Below are positions 33,198 through 46,649 of a stretch of DNA of 64,000 nucleotides, in pieces (position 1 is the first letter of the stretch; every line of letters starts with the position of its first letter). Source of the stretch: Chrysemys picta bellii (taxonomy: Eukaryota; Chordata; Testudines; Emydidae); assembly GCF_011386835.1 (NCBI RefSeq), contig NC_088797.1:38439583-38503582 (forward strand), given 5' to 3'. Under the pieces are notes generated by a model. That model searched no databases. It was not told the DNA's origin and saw nothing but the letters and a program-made list of their open reading frames with translations. The position numbers were made by a program, and so were the translations under genes.

Positions 33198-35498
33198 ACC
33201 TGATGAGAGGGAAGTTACAGTTTGTAGGAATTTAAGAAAGTAGTACTTTTTAATCCTTTTTAAAAATTGGAAGTACAATGGTAAATGTGACCTGAAAAGT
33301 AGGCATTCCTCTATTCTTGGAGATGCGAGTAGAGATGCTGTTGCTAGCAACTGAGATGAAACAGTGCTTAAATTAAGCATTGGACTGGAAATATCTGCAC
33401 TCTTTTTGAATTCTTTTCTGTACATTTGTAATTGTTAGGGTTTTTTTTGGCTTATTTTTCCAAGAACAGGACTTACTGGAAATATAGCCTGTAGGTTTTT
33501 CTAGTTTTTAGAAGCCAGTTTACGCCCTGTGTGTAGTTCAAAGGAAGTTCTGGATCTGTCATTGCTTGCATCATCAGGCAGTTTATACCACAGTTTAGGT
33601 CTGTGATATCACATTTCAATATCTTGTTTAAATACATTTATATGATTGCTTCTTTTGATGGTGCAGGGAGGTAATTTTTAAATTCGAGAGAGTAGGAAAA
33701 AAATGAATAGGTGCAATGGGTTGGGTTTGCCAATCAGGGAGTGCTGCCATAGTTGCATCATCCTTGATTAGATGCTAGGCAGAGCTGGATGCAGTGTGGT
33801 GACTCAGTGTCACATACCACTTCCTGTTTGGCAAAGGACAAACACAGCTAAATCCCCAGTATTTATGTTCAAACTGAAATGCACACATGAGGACATGGCA
33901 CACTTGCTACAAGTTAAATGTCCTGGAAAAATGCAAGAAATACAGGGAAAGTAGTTAAAGGATAGAGTTGTCAATATGGTGCTCCCAGTCAGTCTGCTAC
34001 AGTCAGCTCATTTGATTTTTCTGGGGGGCTTTTGGCTGGGTCTATGACTCAGTGACTTCAGAGCTTGGCTACATAGAGTATTATAATTCATGCCATGTTG
34101 GCTTTTTAGGAGCCTTGTGATGTTTTGCACAATGGTAAGTTACAGTATTCAATTGGGTTTACACTAGAAATGGACAAATCCTGTGGGAGATGGATTGAGC
34201 TGGTATATGACAATATGTCATAACAGCACATGTTTCATGGCCCCCTCATTTTCTACAGAGTTTATGCTGACTGTAAGCTTTTGTAAAAAAACAAACAAAA
34301 CTTTCCAAATGTGAATCGAATTGAGTGTTGCTTTGAATCTGCAGGTGTAAAGCTGGAAAGAACTCAAGTGTAAACTTCCCTCAGTTGGATGTTAACTGTG
34401 AATCCTAATGACAACACATATCAACTTTAAATGTTTCACTGCTGATCAGTTTAGCAGAAGCCTCTGGTAATTCCTGGAGCATGGGTAGATTTTGTGAATA
34501 GAGTGCCACCATTTTCATTCAGCACATGGCTATATAGCAAAACCAACAGTCAAGCCAGACTTTCTCTGATTCACAAGCCTTTCTAGCAAGCCTGGACTCT
34601 GTTGGTTTCTGCATAGTTTCAACCCCAAATCAGGTGAAACTTGGGATGTTTGGCTGAGATTAACTTTGAATAAAAAAATGTAAGAGGTGCAAAGTCTTGG
34701 GGAAACAAAATTGGAGTAAAAATTACTCATAACTTTTTACAAGTGTATCATGGTGACTTAAGAACAGCGCTTCTTTTTAGCGAAAGCATATATGCAGTTC
34801 TGAGAACTGGACCTGGGAGCAGGGGAGAAAGTAGGTATTTAAAAATAAGGTTTAGTATTTGATGCACTACTACAGCAAAGCTCCAATTTAAACAACTGAT
34901 TAAATAGAACTTCCTGAAATGTTCTGGTTTATTTTAAATATATAGTTTGAATTTATGTAAAATGAATGAAATGCTGGGTTGAGAGAGAGCCAAGATCATA
35001 GAGAGGAGCACTAATTAAGAAACAAGGAATTTCCATGGAGTCTTGCCTGTATAATCACATCTCAATCCCAAACTTGGATCCTTGGTGCCATATATTGTCC
35101 TAAACACTAGGTTACCAGACTGGTTTAAATGTGGAAGAGTTTTAGATATTGAAATAAAACACCCTCTTTTCCTACGTATTGTATTACAAAGAAGGAGAAG
35201 GGATATTGTCATCAGTGAATTTTGTGGTGTCTCCCCCGCACCAAATAGATAGTAGTCAGATGTTTAGGAGTTGCATCGATAACTATTTGCCTGTTTTATA
35301 GCATCTGAAAAGAAAGTTCATTAATGAAAGTTCATCCTTAGCTAACCGGAAAGTAAATGTAATCATTAGTTCTGAAATGCTGAATCATTCTGATGCTTTC
35401 AGCCAGGAGTTGATGCAATTCCTCTTTTATCACCGGAAGATCTTTGGTAATTACAGGCACGCCTCTTCTTTGAATGGGCTTGGTAAGGACTGTTGATA
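33198..35498. other. AT-rich intergenic DNA, nothing recognised
   Basis: No gene or repeat boundary was identified. Confidence 0.45.
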
Positions 35499-35506
35499 AC
35501 TTAGAC

Positions 35507-35773
35507 CAGTGATACTCAGGCCTCAGTGGTTCAGGAACTAAATTAGCAATCAACATTACCCCAAAAAGCCACATTGTTTCATTACTATATAGTACATTAT
35601 TATTATAGTACATTATTCTCACAGCAAATAAGTTATTAACTTAATTGGTTAATAACATAGTAAAAGCATCCTGATTGGTTAATTATTAAATCAGTGTTTT
35701 TTAATATCATGTGCTGCAGAAGACACATTAAAGAGCCACTTGTGGATCACGATCCTCAGTCTGAGTATCACTG
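35507..35773. mobile_element. Non-autonomous hAT element, copy 2 of the 6.6-kb family
   Basis: The TIRs are cagtgatactcag and ctgagtatcactg. The 8-bp flanks are acttagac and ccttagac. The body is related to 6610-6931 in opposite orientation (ctcagtggttcaggaacta; agagccacttgtgg) and is shorter by internal deletion. Confidence 0.85.
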
Positions 35774-36208
35774 CCTTAGACCTAACATTAGGAATTAATA
35801 TAGGTTTAAAACTTGAAAGCAACTAAGGGACTAGGGGCATGGCAACACTTGCACATGTAGAGTGCTGTGAGTTAAACCAGCTCTCGGAGACCCTAACAGG
35901 GAAAGCGCTGCCATGTGTTCACACTGTCAGCTGTAAGCTCAGTGGTGTGGCCACATTTGCGGCACTTGCAGTGGCATTGGGAGTGGTGCATTATGGGCAG
36001 CTATCCCAGAGAACACCTCTTCCCATTCTGGCACTGTGGCTTGAGGGAAGGGTCGGGGGTGTGTGTGTGGGACATTCTGGGTCCTGTCCCAATGCCCCAT
36101 GATGCATCGCTTTGCATCCCAGCAATCCCTGTGCTTCCATCTGCACTTGGCGTCATCTTTCAATGTTTTTTGTACTGCGTGCTCTGTCTTCCCTTTCGGT
36201 CTGCAGGA

Positions 36209-37421
36209 ATGGATCCTGAACTTGTGAGGAATATGCTGATGGGTCTCGCCAGCACGTCACGAATTGCAGTCAAGTTACTCCTTAAGCTACAAAGTGACAG
36301 TGACAAGTCTGACGATGATGTCGACTCAGGTAACGCATATGACATGAGATTGCTTGGGGCATTCATGGACATGCTCACCACAGTGGAATGCCGCTTTTGG
36401 GCTCGGGAAACAAGCACTGAGTGGTGGGATCACATCGTCAAGCAAACTGGGATGACGAGCAGTGGCTGCAGAACTTTCGGATGAGGAAAGCCACTTTCAT
36501 GGGACTGTGTGCTGAGTTCGTCCCCACCCTGCGGCACAAGGACACGAGATTAAGAGTTGCCCTGCTTGTGGAGAAGCGGGTGACTATTGCAATCTGGAAT
36601 CTGGCAACTCCAGACAGCTACCGATTGGTCGCTAACCAGTTTGGAGTGGGAAAGTTGACCGTTGGAATCGTGTTGATGCAAGTTTGCAGGGCCATTAATT
36701 GCATCCTGCTCAGAAGAACCGTGACTCTGGGCAACGTGTGTGACATTGTGGCTGGCTTTGAACAAATGGGTTTCCCTAACTACGGAGGGGCGATAGATGG
36801 GACGCATATTCCAATTCTGGCACCAGCCTACCTACCCTCCGAGTACATAAATCGGAAGGGGGATTTCTCTATGGTTCTCCAGGTGCGTGTGGATCACCGT
36901 GGGCGCTTCATGGACGTTAACGCAGGCTGATCTGAAAGATGCGTGCGTCAAGCACCTTTCCGGAATACAGGCCTATTCAGGAAGCTGCAAGCCGGGACTT
37001 TTTTCCCAGACCAGAAGATCACTGCAGGGGAAGTCGAAATGCCCATTGCGATCCTTGGAGACCCTGCTTACCCTTTAATGCCATAGCTCATGAAACCCTA
37101 CACAGGGAGCCTTGACAGCAGCAAGGCATGGTTCAACAACAGGTTGAGTTGGTGCAGAATGACTGTTTGAGTGTGCTTTTGGCCGTTTAAAGGGCTGCTG
37201 GCGCTGACAACATCCCCACAGTTATAGCCGCATGCTGTACTTGCCATAACATTTGTGAAGGGAAGGGTGAAAGCTTCACTCAGGCATGGACCATGGAGGT
37301 TCAACAGCTGGAGGCTGAATTTGAACAGCCAGAGACCAGGGCTACTAGAGGGACCCAGTGTGGGGCTGTAAGGATTAGGGATGCCTTGAGGGAGCAATTT
37401 GAGGCTGAAAACCAGCAGTGA
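36209..37421 (+). pseudogene. Harbinger transposase of E3, inactivated
   Basis: The reading starts at ATG 36209 (MDPELVRN), with the same motif order as E2. There is a one-base loss near 36440 relative to E2. The next frame keeps PDSYRLVANQFGVGK and GGAIDGTHIPI but ends at a TGA at 36928-36930. The DPAYPLM region follows in another frame, with a TAG replacing Trp near 37084. About 30 bases are missing near 37205, just after the LKGRW-like segment. The terminal stop matches that of E2. It cannot make a DDE enzyme. Confidence 0.9.
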
Positions 37422-37619
37422 TATCTGGTGCCCTGCATGGGAATAAGGTGCAGTGGTTCCAATGCTAGTAGGCATCTGTGTTTGCTACGTATAATGCACT
37501 GACTTGCAGTGCCTGTTGCTTTCCTGGGCTACGGTATCTTTTACTTAATGCAATAATAAAGAATGTTTTCAAAGCCAAAAAATTCATTTATTGAAAAGAA
37601 ACACAACTGCTTTGGAAAC

Positions 37620-39431
37620 AGAAAGGGCATGACACATCTGTGCTGTGTGGGAGGAGGGAAGGGGGTGGGGTGGGGAACGGGACAATCACAGATTTGCATA
37701 TGTCCTGTTATCATACTCGGCCTTTCTGTCCGGAGTGCCATGCAATGAGTGCTGCACTTCTGGCTGGCTAAAATGCATGGTGATGGGGGTTGAATGCAGT
37801 GGGTAAGTGTTGTAGTTTGCAGGGCTGGAGGTGAAGCTAGAGGTGTTGGAGGCTGCTGGTGGCGATAAGAAACTGGATGTTGGGGGAAGTGGGTTGGCGG
37901 TGACATGGGGGCACAAGGGAAAGAGTTTTGGGACAATGGCTGCGGGGGTGGGAGGGTGGGCACGGATGTGCTCCATCAGCAGTGCTACGAGCACCTGTAT
38001 CGAGTCCGCTTGACGCTCCATAATGCTTAGGAGCCGCTCCGTGCTTTGGTGCCAGTGATCCACATTCTGCTGGCGGAGCCTCCTTTCAGTCTCCCGCCAC
38101 TTCTGTACTTTTTGATTTTGATGACTTCATGCAGCAGGTCCTCTTTGGTTCTTCACAGACGCTTCCTGATTCTTTGGAGTCTTTTGGCCATTGATACCAA
38201 GGATGGCTGGGATCTCAAGGTTGCATCTGTAAAGCCAAAATGCAATACTTACCAGAGGCAGCATTGTTCACACCAGACAGAGCAATGATTCGTACGTACT
38301 TAAAGACAAACACAGTGTACACAATAGCAGAAATTGCCCATCCCAAAGCGAGTGCACATAACACACAGGAGCCCCAGAATGGTGAGTAAGCACAAGGGCA
38401 AGGGGGACTAATTGTTTCACGGCTGTACTGTCCTCTGGGGATCTGTGCCTTGGGGAGAGCCAACAGCTGTAGGGGGACCCTATACTGAACACTGTCCCCA
38501 AATTTTCCACAGGATGAGTTTGTCCTGGAAGATATCTCGCTGCTGAGAGTGACCTGGGAAGCAAGGGAGGGTCTTCTACTACAATGCGGCTGGCCCTGGC
38601 CCTTATGCCACTTGCCTGTGTGCAGCAATGGTTCCCCCTCTGTCCCCCCTCGGCACAGTGGCATGGACATGTTAGCCTTACTGGGACAAGAAGCACAGTA
38701 GCTCTGCCAAGGAACCTGCACAAGTGGATTGCCCAGCTGCTGCATGAGATCTTTGAAGAGATCACTGAGGCCAATTACTGCGATATGAGAGAGCACATAA
38801 CGCCCTATTCCGCATCTAGGCATGCACGCAGCCCTAACCCTTCTTTCTGCAACCCTCCTCGCCCCAAGAGCCCGCACCGAACAACTACCTTCCCAAAATA
38901 AAAGCCACTTACCGGACACCTTCTCTGCTGTTTGTTCTTCCCCAAGCACCGTCCGCTGCGACTGGCTACCTTCCTCCTGGCTTGAAAACAGCTCCTGACT
39001 GCATGCATCTAGGGATGCCATCCTCTGGCTCGGCACCCGCTCCTGCTTTCCTCCTCCTGCCTTGTTGAACTCTGCGCTGCTACGGCCTCTGAAGTGTCCA
39101 TGGTGCTCTTCGGAGTGGAGGTGGGGTCGCCCCCAAGTATCACGTCTAGCTCTTTGTAGAAATGGCAGGTCATGGGGGCAGCACTGGAGCGGCGGTTTGC
39201 CTCCTGCGCTTTGTGGTAGGCATTCCGCAGCTCCTTCACTTTAACCCGGCACTGCACTGCGTCCTGGTCATGGCCCCTTTCCACCGTGGCCCTTGATATC
39301 TGCCTATAGTTATCGTAAATCCTACGGCTGGAGCACAGCTGGGACTGGACAGCTTCCTTCCCTCAAACACTGATGAGGTCCAGCACCTCGCTATTGCTCC
39401 ATACTGGGGATCGCCTGGTGCGTGGAGGCAT
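37620..39431 (-). pseudogene. Myb/SANT-like partner gene of E3, two exons, inactivated
   Basis: Exon 1 runs from the ATG at 39429-39431 (MPPRTRRSPVWSNSEVLDL) to a donor at 38913 (gtccg|gtaagt). A TGA falls early in the Myb/SANT-like domain (about 39365). The later part (VKELRNAYHKAQEAN; CHFYKELDVILGGDPTSTP) is well preserved. A frame change separates it from the acidic SQELFSSQEEGSQSQ segment. Exon 2 begins at 38226 after tttacag and soon reaches a stop in the basic region. The rest survives in another frame to about 37620. The apparent 273-residue frame here reads straight through the intron. Confidence 0.75.
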
Positions 39432-39702
39432 GGTCACTTGGAAAGATGCGCTGAGAGCACTCCACACCTTGCTGAGCAAACAGGAAGGGGAATTTCAAAA
39501 TTCCCAGAGAATTTAAAGGGTGGGTCTTACAGTTGGTCACCTGAGGGCAGGGCAGTAGAGTTCAAAGTGATGACCAGAGTGGCTAGGTGGCTCCAGCTGC
39601 GGCGTCCAGGCGCTCTACATGCCTTGCCAGTGTGGACGCCTCCAGAGTTAGGGCACCCAGGGCTGACTTAATGCGCTCTATCTTGCAAGAGTAGCCAATC
39701 CC

Positions 39703-42700
39703 TAACTTCTGGGGCTGTTCTCAACTTTCTTATGCCTTTCACCTTGTTGCCATTGCATTATGTAGTGGGGATGTTATGTGCAGGTATCAAGGGGGAAAGA
39801 GACCTTCTTGCCATCTTTGAAGTAAATTTGTTGCTTTAAGCAGAGGAAGACATGTTGAAGGAATTGTAGCCCAAAGTTCTGATGTTCTAATAGTGAGTAT
39901 GCAATGACTGAACAAAGCTAAAGACCTTCATTCTAGTTGGCAAATCTAGCCATAAGTGATCCAGTTTTTAGTTATTTCAAATATTTTTTGTACTGTAGTA
40001 GTTTTTTTAAAATGTGACGCCTGTAAAATAATAAATATATCAGTTTTGCTGTAGACAAACTTACTGCAGGAAAAAATACTGATGTAAATATGGGAAAAGC
40101 ATGACCACCGCATTTATACTTCAAAATAGTTTAGACAAAACACTGCTGATTGTACACTGAACTGTTACTGGTAGTTACTAAATGTCTATAATCAACAAAA
40201 CTCCGAGGGGGGGGGGAAATGTCCATCCTTTATATTCAGTTGATTATAACAAGATGTTATGTATGCTGTAATAGAGGGGCTGGCCTAAAAAGCTATTGCT
40301 TTTTATGCTCCATTGTGGATAACCTGAAAAACGTGAAAATTATCTTGCCATAAAATTGCTTCCTTTTCATTTTAGCAAATAATAAAATGTTTGTTTTTTA
40401 AATCAGTGTAACCAAAAACAAAGTAGGTGCATTTTATTTACTTGTTTGTGATCAGTGTAATTAATGTAATGTGCACAGTTCTAGGAATGTGAAGTCTGAT
40501 TCTGCTCTAATTGTAGTCAATGACAAAACTCCCATTGACTTTAGTGACACAGGACTGGGCCCAGTGCTAGTTTCCTGTTTCAGGGGGGCCTAATACAATA
40601 TGTTAAGGTGGCTTTTAAGATAGTGTCTTTAAAATAGAAATGAGTTACTGTGATTATTTGTAAGGGAGTTTAGACAAACTTGAGTGCAGGTCATGGCTTG
40701 CTTTGCTGATGGGGGATCTTTGGTTGGAAAGGGTTGGGTAGTCTTTTTTTACTGTAATTTATTTAAGAACCCGGATTACACTTCCCGCCCGATTTTACCA
40801 GTTTTATAGTAAGTCACGTGCATACCTTTCCCACTTGCTTATATTCCTTTAAGGCTGTGCCAGTCTTTCCATTATTAATTTGTGTTTCTGGAGTTATATG
40901 CTGGTTATAAAAATAGACTCCAAGCTTGAACTTGCCATGCAGTTTCAGCTAACCTGTTGGTTTGTGTGTGTGTGTATAAGTTAAGTACAAAAAGCATCAG
41001 TAGTTTCTAGCAACCTTTGCACATATTTCCATTTTAAGAAGGTCCTAGTGTTTGTTTAAAAACAAAAATTCAAAACCCAAGAAGTGTGAAGAGCTGTTTG
41101 TCCTAGTGTGGACTTGTGCCTTGGCATTTTGCGGGAAGGCATCTGAAAAAGTTATACGTGTTCTTAATTTCATTTTATAGGGTGAGTATGCTGCATTGCA
41201 TACAGCCCAAACCCTTCCACCACAACTTAAATATGTTAAATTTTTCTGGTAAATTGACTTGGTGCTTGACCCAGAAAGCCCTCCCAATAACTGCAGTGGT
41301 AGTGTCACATTCAGAGGGTATGCAGTATTGTACCCTGAGAATGGTAGCCACAGCATATACACAGACATGTAGGAAGAATCAGGATGCATTGCATTAGTAT
41401 TCTGGCCTGTCAGTTTTGTTCAAATTCATATTTAGGTGAAAACTGAAAGGGTTGGTTGGTTTCCTTTGTACTGTTTTAATCAGTAATGTTATGTCACCTC
41501 ATCTGATGAACTCATAGGGCGTTGGTGTGACTGCCCAGTTTGTCCAAGGAAGGCTCCTGGATGGAATAGGATTTGTTTTGCAGGACAGGACTGAGGTGCA
41601 TTGTAACAACTTTTGTGAAAGCGTTAGGAGTGTTGATAATGGAGCAGCAAGTCTATTATGGGTCAGGACAGAGGAGAATTCTTGGCAGGTCTGTGTAGTA
41701 GAGACTTTCCTTCCTTTAAAGTACACTCAGTTCTAACTCATTTCATACATGGATTGATGACCAAGAAGAAAGGAACTTAATTTTTTAAAAATTCTAATTC
41801 TAATCAATAAAACGGATTGCAATGGCTCTGAAGGAGTTACGGTAACGGTAATAAAATCCCATTTTAATGGTGTGGTTCTGCCCTGAAAAGTAAACAGTAC
41901 CAATTTACATCGTCTTGCCCAACAGTTCTGCTCTCTTGTGTGTATTTGAGTCATATCTGCTGATTTTAGTAACAATAAATATTTAATGCTTTTTACTCCT
42001 GTTTTCTGTGCAGAGCCAACACAGGTGAAAAGGGAGCTGGATTCTATTCCTTCTTGGGCATAATCAACAGAATTGTTCTTTAAGTTGCAGACATTTAAGC
42101 TTCTTAAAATCCACTGAAGACAAGGGTTTTGCAGAAGGTCACTGAGGGCATAATTTGGCCTCGTCGAGTTTGAATTTGAGAGTGAAGTATTTAATGCTGG
42201 TGTCCTGACAAATTCTAGCTTGTTCGGTTATATTCTAAACAATATATTCATCTTGCTGCTGCCTTCCTCCCAAGAGGTGCTTGCATTTCACTGGTATATG
42301 AAATAATCCCTGTGCATTGTGCATACATTAAATGAAGTTGGGTAAAATACGTTAGGATCCTGGTGGATGGAAGGCATGATATAAATGTAAAGTTATAGCA
42401 ATGTGAGGAATTTGCTGCTTGAGGTGTCTTTTTTGATATTTCCCTGCACAAAAGAAAAACACTCCTCTACTCTTCTGTTTTGTGTACTCTGAAGACATGT
42501 AATGTTACACAGCAAAAGATTTCCATGATAAAATATATGTCAGCGTGAAATGTATAATTATTCCAAAAGTGGGTAGGTCAGTTCAGAACTTGTACTAACA
42601 TCCTGAAGGGCAGTAGCAATGTTCTTGCCATGAGGTTACATAAACTCCATATGGCCCAGAATCAACACATGTTTTTCCTTTGTAGTAAAAAGGTGTGGAA

Positions 42701-42890
42701 AATGCTAAGGTCTTCAGAAATGTACTGCTGAACAGAGTTACATAAACTAATAAGTATCATGCCGTGACATTCACCTGTAAGTGAACTTCAGCTTAAAGAG
42801 GAAAGATTGAGACATTGTACGTTGATAGATGCAGTCATGACTTGCAAACAGCCTAGGCTCTGCATAAAAAAGAGAAGTATGCTTTATGCA
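39703..42890. other. AT-rich intergenic DNA, little recognised
   Basis: Dispersed-repeat phrases (ctcccattgactttagtgac near 40530) occur, but no element with ends. A (GT)n tract lies near 40963-40975. No exon was recognised. Confidence 0.45.
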
Positions 42891-43447
42891 GTGTTGTTGT
42901 AGCCCTGTCGGTCCCAGAATATTACAGACAAGATTGGTGAGGTAATATCTTTTATTGGACCAACTTCTACTGATGAGAGAGACAAGCTTTTGAGCTTACA
43001 CAGAGCTTCAGGTTTGGGAAATGTACTGAGAGGATATGTTTACACTGCAATTAGACACCTGTGACTGGCCTGTGCCAGCTGACTTGGGCTCCGCCTGCTG
43101 GGCTGTTTAACTTCATTACACGCTTTAGCCTGAGCTTGGATGTCTACACAGCAGTTAACAGTCCCACAGCCCATGACCTAGGAGCCCAAGTCAGCTGGCA
43201 CAGTCCAGCTGTGGGTTTTTAATTGCAGTACAGACATACCCAGAGTGTCACAGCTAAATACAAGGCGGAACAGATTGTTTAGCATAAGTAGCTGACACAT
43301 TTCAAGGGACCATTCAAGGTGAAGTAGTCCATTAATACCCCTGAAGTGCTGGGGGGGAAAAAGGAGGGGAAAGGCATAAGCCAAAAGCTTGTCTCTTACT
43401 AACAGAAGCTGGTCCAATAAAAGATACTGCCTCACCCGCCTTGTCTC
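42891..43447. repeat. Unclassified repeat with long inverted ends, interrupted by a MITE
   Basis: The left end, with gtgaggtaatatcttttatt then ggaccaacttc, is mirrored by gctggtccaataaaagatac then tgcctcaccc near 43408-43440, giving inverted ends of roughly 60 bp. The middle (gtgtcacagctaaatacaag) is split by the MITE at 43031-43242. The family is common in reptiles. I suspect a Penelope-related double tail but cannot show it. Confidence 0.6.
43031..43242. mobile_element. Harbinger-like MITE inside the 42.9-kb repeat
   Basis: The left end aggatatgtttacactgcaa and right end ttgcagtacagacataccca are inverted repeats flanked by GAG on both sides. Internal inverted segments (gtgccagctgacttgggct and agcccaagtcagctggcac) make it largely palindromic. 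Confidence 0.75.
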
Positions 43448-43448
43448 A

Positions 43449-43737
43449 GGGCTTGTCTACACTTACCGGATGCTGTGGCGATCGATGCATCGGCGGTAGA
43501 TTTAGTGGGTCTAGTGAAGACCGGCTAAATCGACCGCCGATCGCTCTCCTGTCGACTCCTGTACTCCACCTGATCAAGAAGAGCAAGGGTAGTCGACGGC
43601 AGAGCCTCTCCTGTCATCGTTGTGTAGTGTGGACCCTGCATTAAGTAGGTCTAAGCTACGTCGATTTGAGTTACGCTATTCACGTAACTCAAATTGCATA
43701 GCTTAGATCGACTTTTCCCTTTAGTGTAGACAAGGCC
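43449..43737. mobile_element. Harbinger-like MITE
   Basis: The ends gggcttgtctacactt and agtgtagacaaggcc are inverted repeats, flanked by TCA on both sides (43446-43448 and 43738-43740). The right half contains a local palindrome (ctacgtcgatttgagttacg versus cgtaactcaaattgcatagc). It is non-coding. Confidence 0.82.
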
Positions 43738-43740
43738 TCA

Positions 43741-46649
43741 GAAGAATGCTTTCTTGATCCTGGCTCAGAGGGTCCAGAGACATTCCCTGAGCAGGTGAGG
43801 CAGAGGCCTTAAAGTTACAGTCTCAGGTTTTCATTACAATGCCATTAAGCCATGGAGGAAAAATGTTTTTAGTCAGCAGAGGTGGGTATGGCTAGGAACA
43901 ACCCTTGAAAAGGTGTTTAAAACGTTTTGGGTTTGAGGGGGAATAATGCACAATGTATGATAGAATCTGGTGTGTGTAAATATTTGCAAACTCCCACAAG
44001 TTGGAGTCTCAGATACAGTGCATAACTCTCCCCACTTGCATCTGAAGCTGAGAGCAAGTTAATGCTGATCATAATCAAAGCAATACTGATTAATTACCAG
44101 TTTTCTGTTGTAACACAGGACCTGATCCTGGACCCCCTGTCATTGCCTTCATGGAAGGATGAGGTGCTTATGCTGTTTGCCTAGCCTAGTGTATCTGGTA
44201 CTTCAGCTTTGCTTGGAGTTCTTCCACATCCCTTGTTTTTTGGAGTTGATAGATCTTCTGTGGCTTTTCTGTGTAGGACCATTCTTGCGTCATGCATTGA
44301 TATGGCAACATAGTGAGCAGGTGGAGTTTCTGTGTAAGAAGTGGAGACAGTGTTATGGGAGATTGATATACTGGGCACAGGAGCCATGGGGGCATATGAT
44401 CCTTTAAATTTTTTGCAAATCCCCTCCCCAAAAAACCCCACATAATGGAGAGAATATGCATAGTAAGTTTTACATACTTTGCCATATAATACATTATAGA
44501 GATACTGTTTTCATGCCATTATTGTTAAAGCAGTTTAGCTAATGAAAAAATCTTGTGCACAAAGCAAAGACTATAAAAGTTTGGCTTGAACAGACAAAAG
44601 CCAGGAAATGCTGAGTGAGGGTTGAAATAATTAGGTCAGTAATCTGCAGTTTGAAAAGTCCCTCTGTAAGTATTTAAATAATCATCACTTTGAGAAATCT
44701 ATACAGTAAATCTCTAAAAAGAACAGACCATAACTTAGCAAGTGAGATGTCAGCTTGGGGCAATTCTTGTCAACATTTAAAGGACTTTTTTCACTTTTCT
44801 TTCTTTTTGTGTGATTATTGCCTGCAAAAATAGCTGACGTGTTCCTGCTACAGTTGATGTTAACGGTAAAACTCCCATTGATCTTAATGGAGCAGGATTG
44901 GGAGTCACAGGTAGGGTTGTGGGATGCTTGCCAATCTTACTGTGGTGGGTGGAGATTATATGAACATTTGCTCGTTCTCTCCCTCAGTTTCACCACCTCA
45001 CTCCTCTCCCTGCATACCACATAGCTCCAGTGAGATTTGCTTGAAGTTTCCAGTTCACATAAACACAAAAGATCAAAGATCAAAACCACTGAGTTCACCT
45101 GCTTTCATGTCAAAACCCTGAAAAGCCCTGATTTATTTTCGTGCAAAGCTATTACAGAGATTCACAACCCTTGGTGACCCTTTTGATGAATGTCCTTAAA
45201 GTTCCGAGTTTCAAATAAAACTGAAACCAGGTTGTGAGCAGGAGCAGGTTCTCTTACCTATTGGGTGCAGTTCTGGGGTGGGGTAAGGGAACCTGGGCTC
45301 TCCCACTCCACTGGGTTCCGACTCCGGGCCCTTGGAGGCTAGTTCGGCTTCACACACCTGGCAGTGTCTTGCATCAGCCTCAAGTCAGCTTCCCTGGATC
45401 TTTTCCTGCCTCATTGTGCATCCCACCTGGCCTTTTGTCCCTGGGAAGTGCTGGCTTCTGGTCCTGATCCCAGTCTCCAGGTGCTGTGGCTCCCCTTTTC
45501 CCTGGCTTGGTTTGGGCTTGGCTCACATCCTTTTCCAGGGCGTGTCCTTCTCCCTGGCCTGCCAGCCCCTAACGGAGCTGTCTGGCTGCCTTTTAAACCC
45601 TGCCACCAACCTGAGCATGCTTAGCCCAGAGTTGTTCCTTAGCCCCCTCCTGTTCAGTGAGGGGTTTATACATGGTCATACAGGCTTAGAGTTTTGTTGC
45701 AGCATTTTGCAAAGACTTGATAATAGGCCATATGTCAGCATACATGAACCATATGAGTCTTGTGAATCTCCTAGCTCTTGTTAGAATGAACCACAGCTTT
45801 AATTCTAAACATAATATTGTATCAATTATAGTAGTGTACAACATTTGAAAAGCAAGAACTGAACTAATATAGTCATGTAAATCTTGAGCCAGATCTATCT
45901 GCTGTAACTCTCTTCAAGTCACTGGATTTACACCGAGAATGAAACAGACACATCATTTTTTTTAAAAGGCTTCAAATCACCAATTCTGCATTACAGACCT
46001 CCAAAAAGCAATGCTCACATTAAAAAAATAGCTCAGTATTTACCCATTCTTTATTTTTTTCCTCTGCTGTTGGTGAATGGAATATACAGTATAGTTATAG
46101 TCAACTTTAAAAGGTCTCTTAGAGCAGTCAATGTTTGTGCTGCTTGCAGTAGTTTCAGCAGCTGTCTTTATCCACATGAACAGCTACAGATATTTCCCCA
46201 TGTACTTGTCTCACTCATATTTTTAAACCTTCAAGATGACTCTTCCTCAAGCTAGTACACCCGTGTGCAAAATCAGATTCTTTAATTTTTATAAGTCAGT
46301 CCTACCACTCACACCTTCATTCTCATTTAAGAAACAAACTGAGAAAAGAACATGACACAGCCAGGTCTTTAAACTTTTACTATATATTTCAAGTCACTCA
46401 AATAGGACGCTTTCTTACCATTCAGTCTCTTCAGTTAGGCACAATTTACTGTAATTAATTTCTGATTACGTTTTGGAAACCTCCACTCTTCTAATTGATG
46501 TGAGGTGTAGAATGAAATCTTATCTGTAGGACCACTTAGTGCTCCTTTGCAGTGTGTACCCTGTGTGTATCTGTGAATGTACAGGTGAAAATTTTCAAGT
46601 TCACCGATTTTGCTTGTCTCAGTTTTCAGGTGTTCAACATAAAACATGT
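43741..46649. other. Intergenic DNA with one GC-rich block
   Basis: Bases 45229-45640 are GC-richer than their surroundings and hold overlapping open frames on the plus strand (to 150 codons). The sequence (gggtgcagttctggggtggg; ctgggttccgactccgggcc) looks like a dispersed turtle repeat rather than an exon, and no family motif is present. The rest shows nothing recognisable. Confidence 0.4.

Larger units (their letters stand above)
35835..39702 (+). mobile_element. PIF/Harbinger DNA transposon E3, full length with broken genes
   Basis: The 3868-bp element is collinear with E2. Its TIRs, gggcatggcaacacttgc and gcaagagtagccaatccc, have decayed from the E2 sequence. The flanks are TAG and TAA. 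It contains a plus-strand transposase remnant and a convergent minus-strand Myb/SANT-like gene. More mutations in the ends and genes suggest that E3 is no younger than E2, though the two were not aligned quantitatively. Confidence 0.9.

Noticed and set aside
38215..39036. Apparent 273-residue protein on the minus strand in E3
   Set aside because: It reads from the end of partner-gene exon 1 through the donor into the intron. Only its first 40 or so residues match coding sequence in E2.
45234..45784. Overlapping open frames up to 150 codons in a GC-rich block
   Set aside because: No domain or splice structure fits, and the sequence resembles a dispersed reptile repeat. GC-rich DNA favours open frames.
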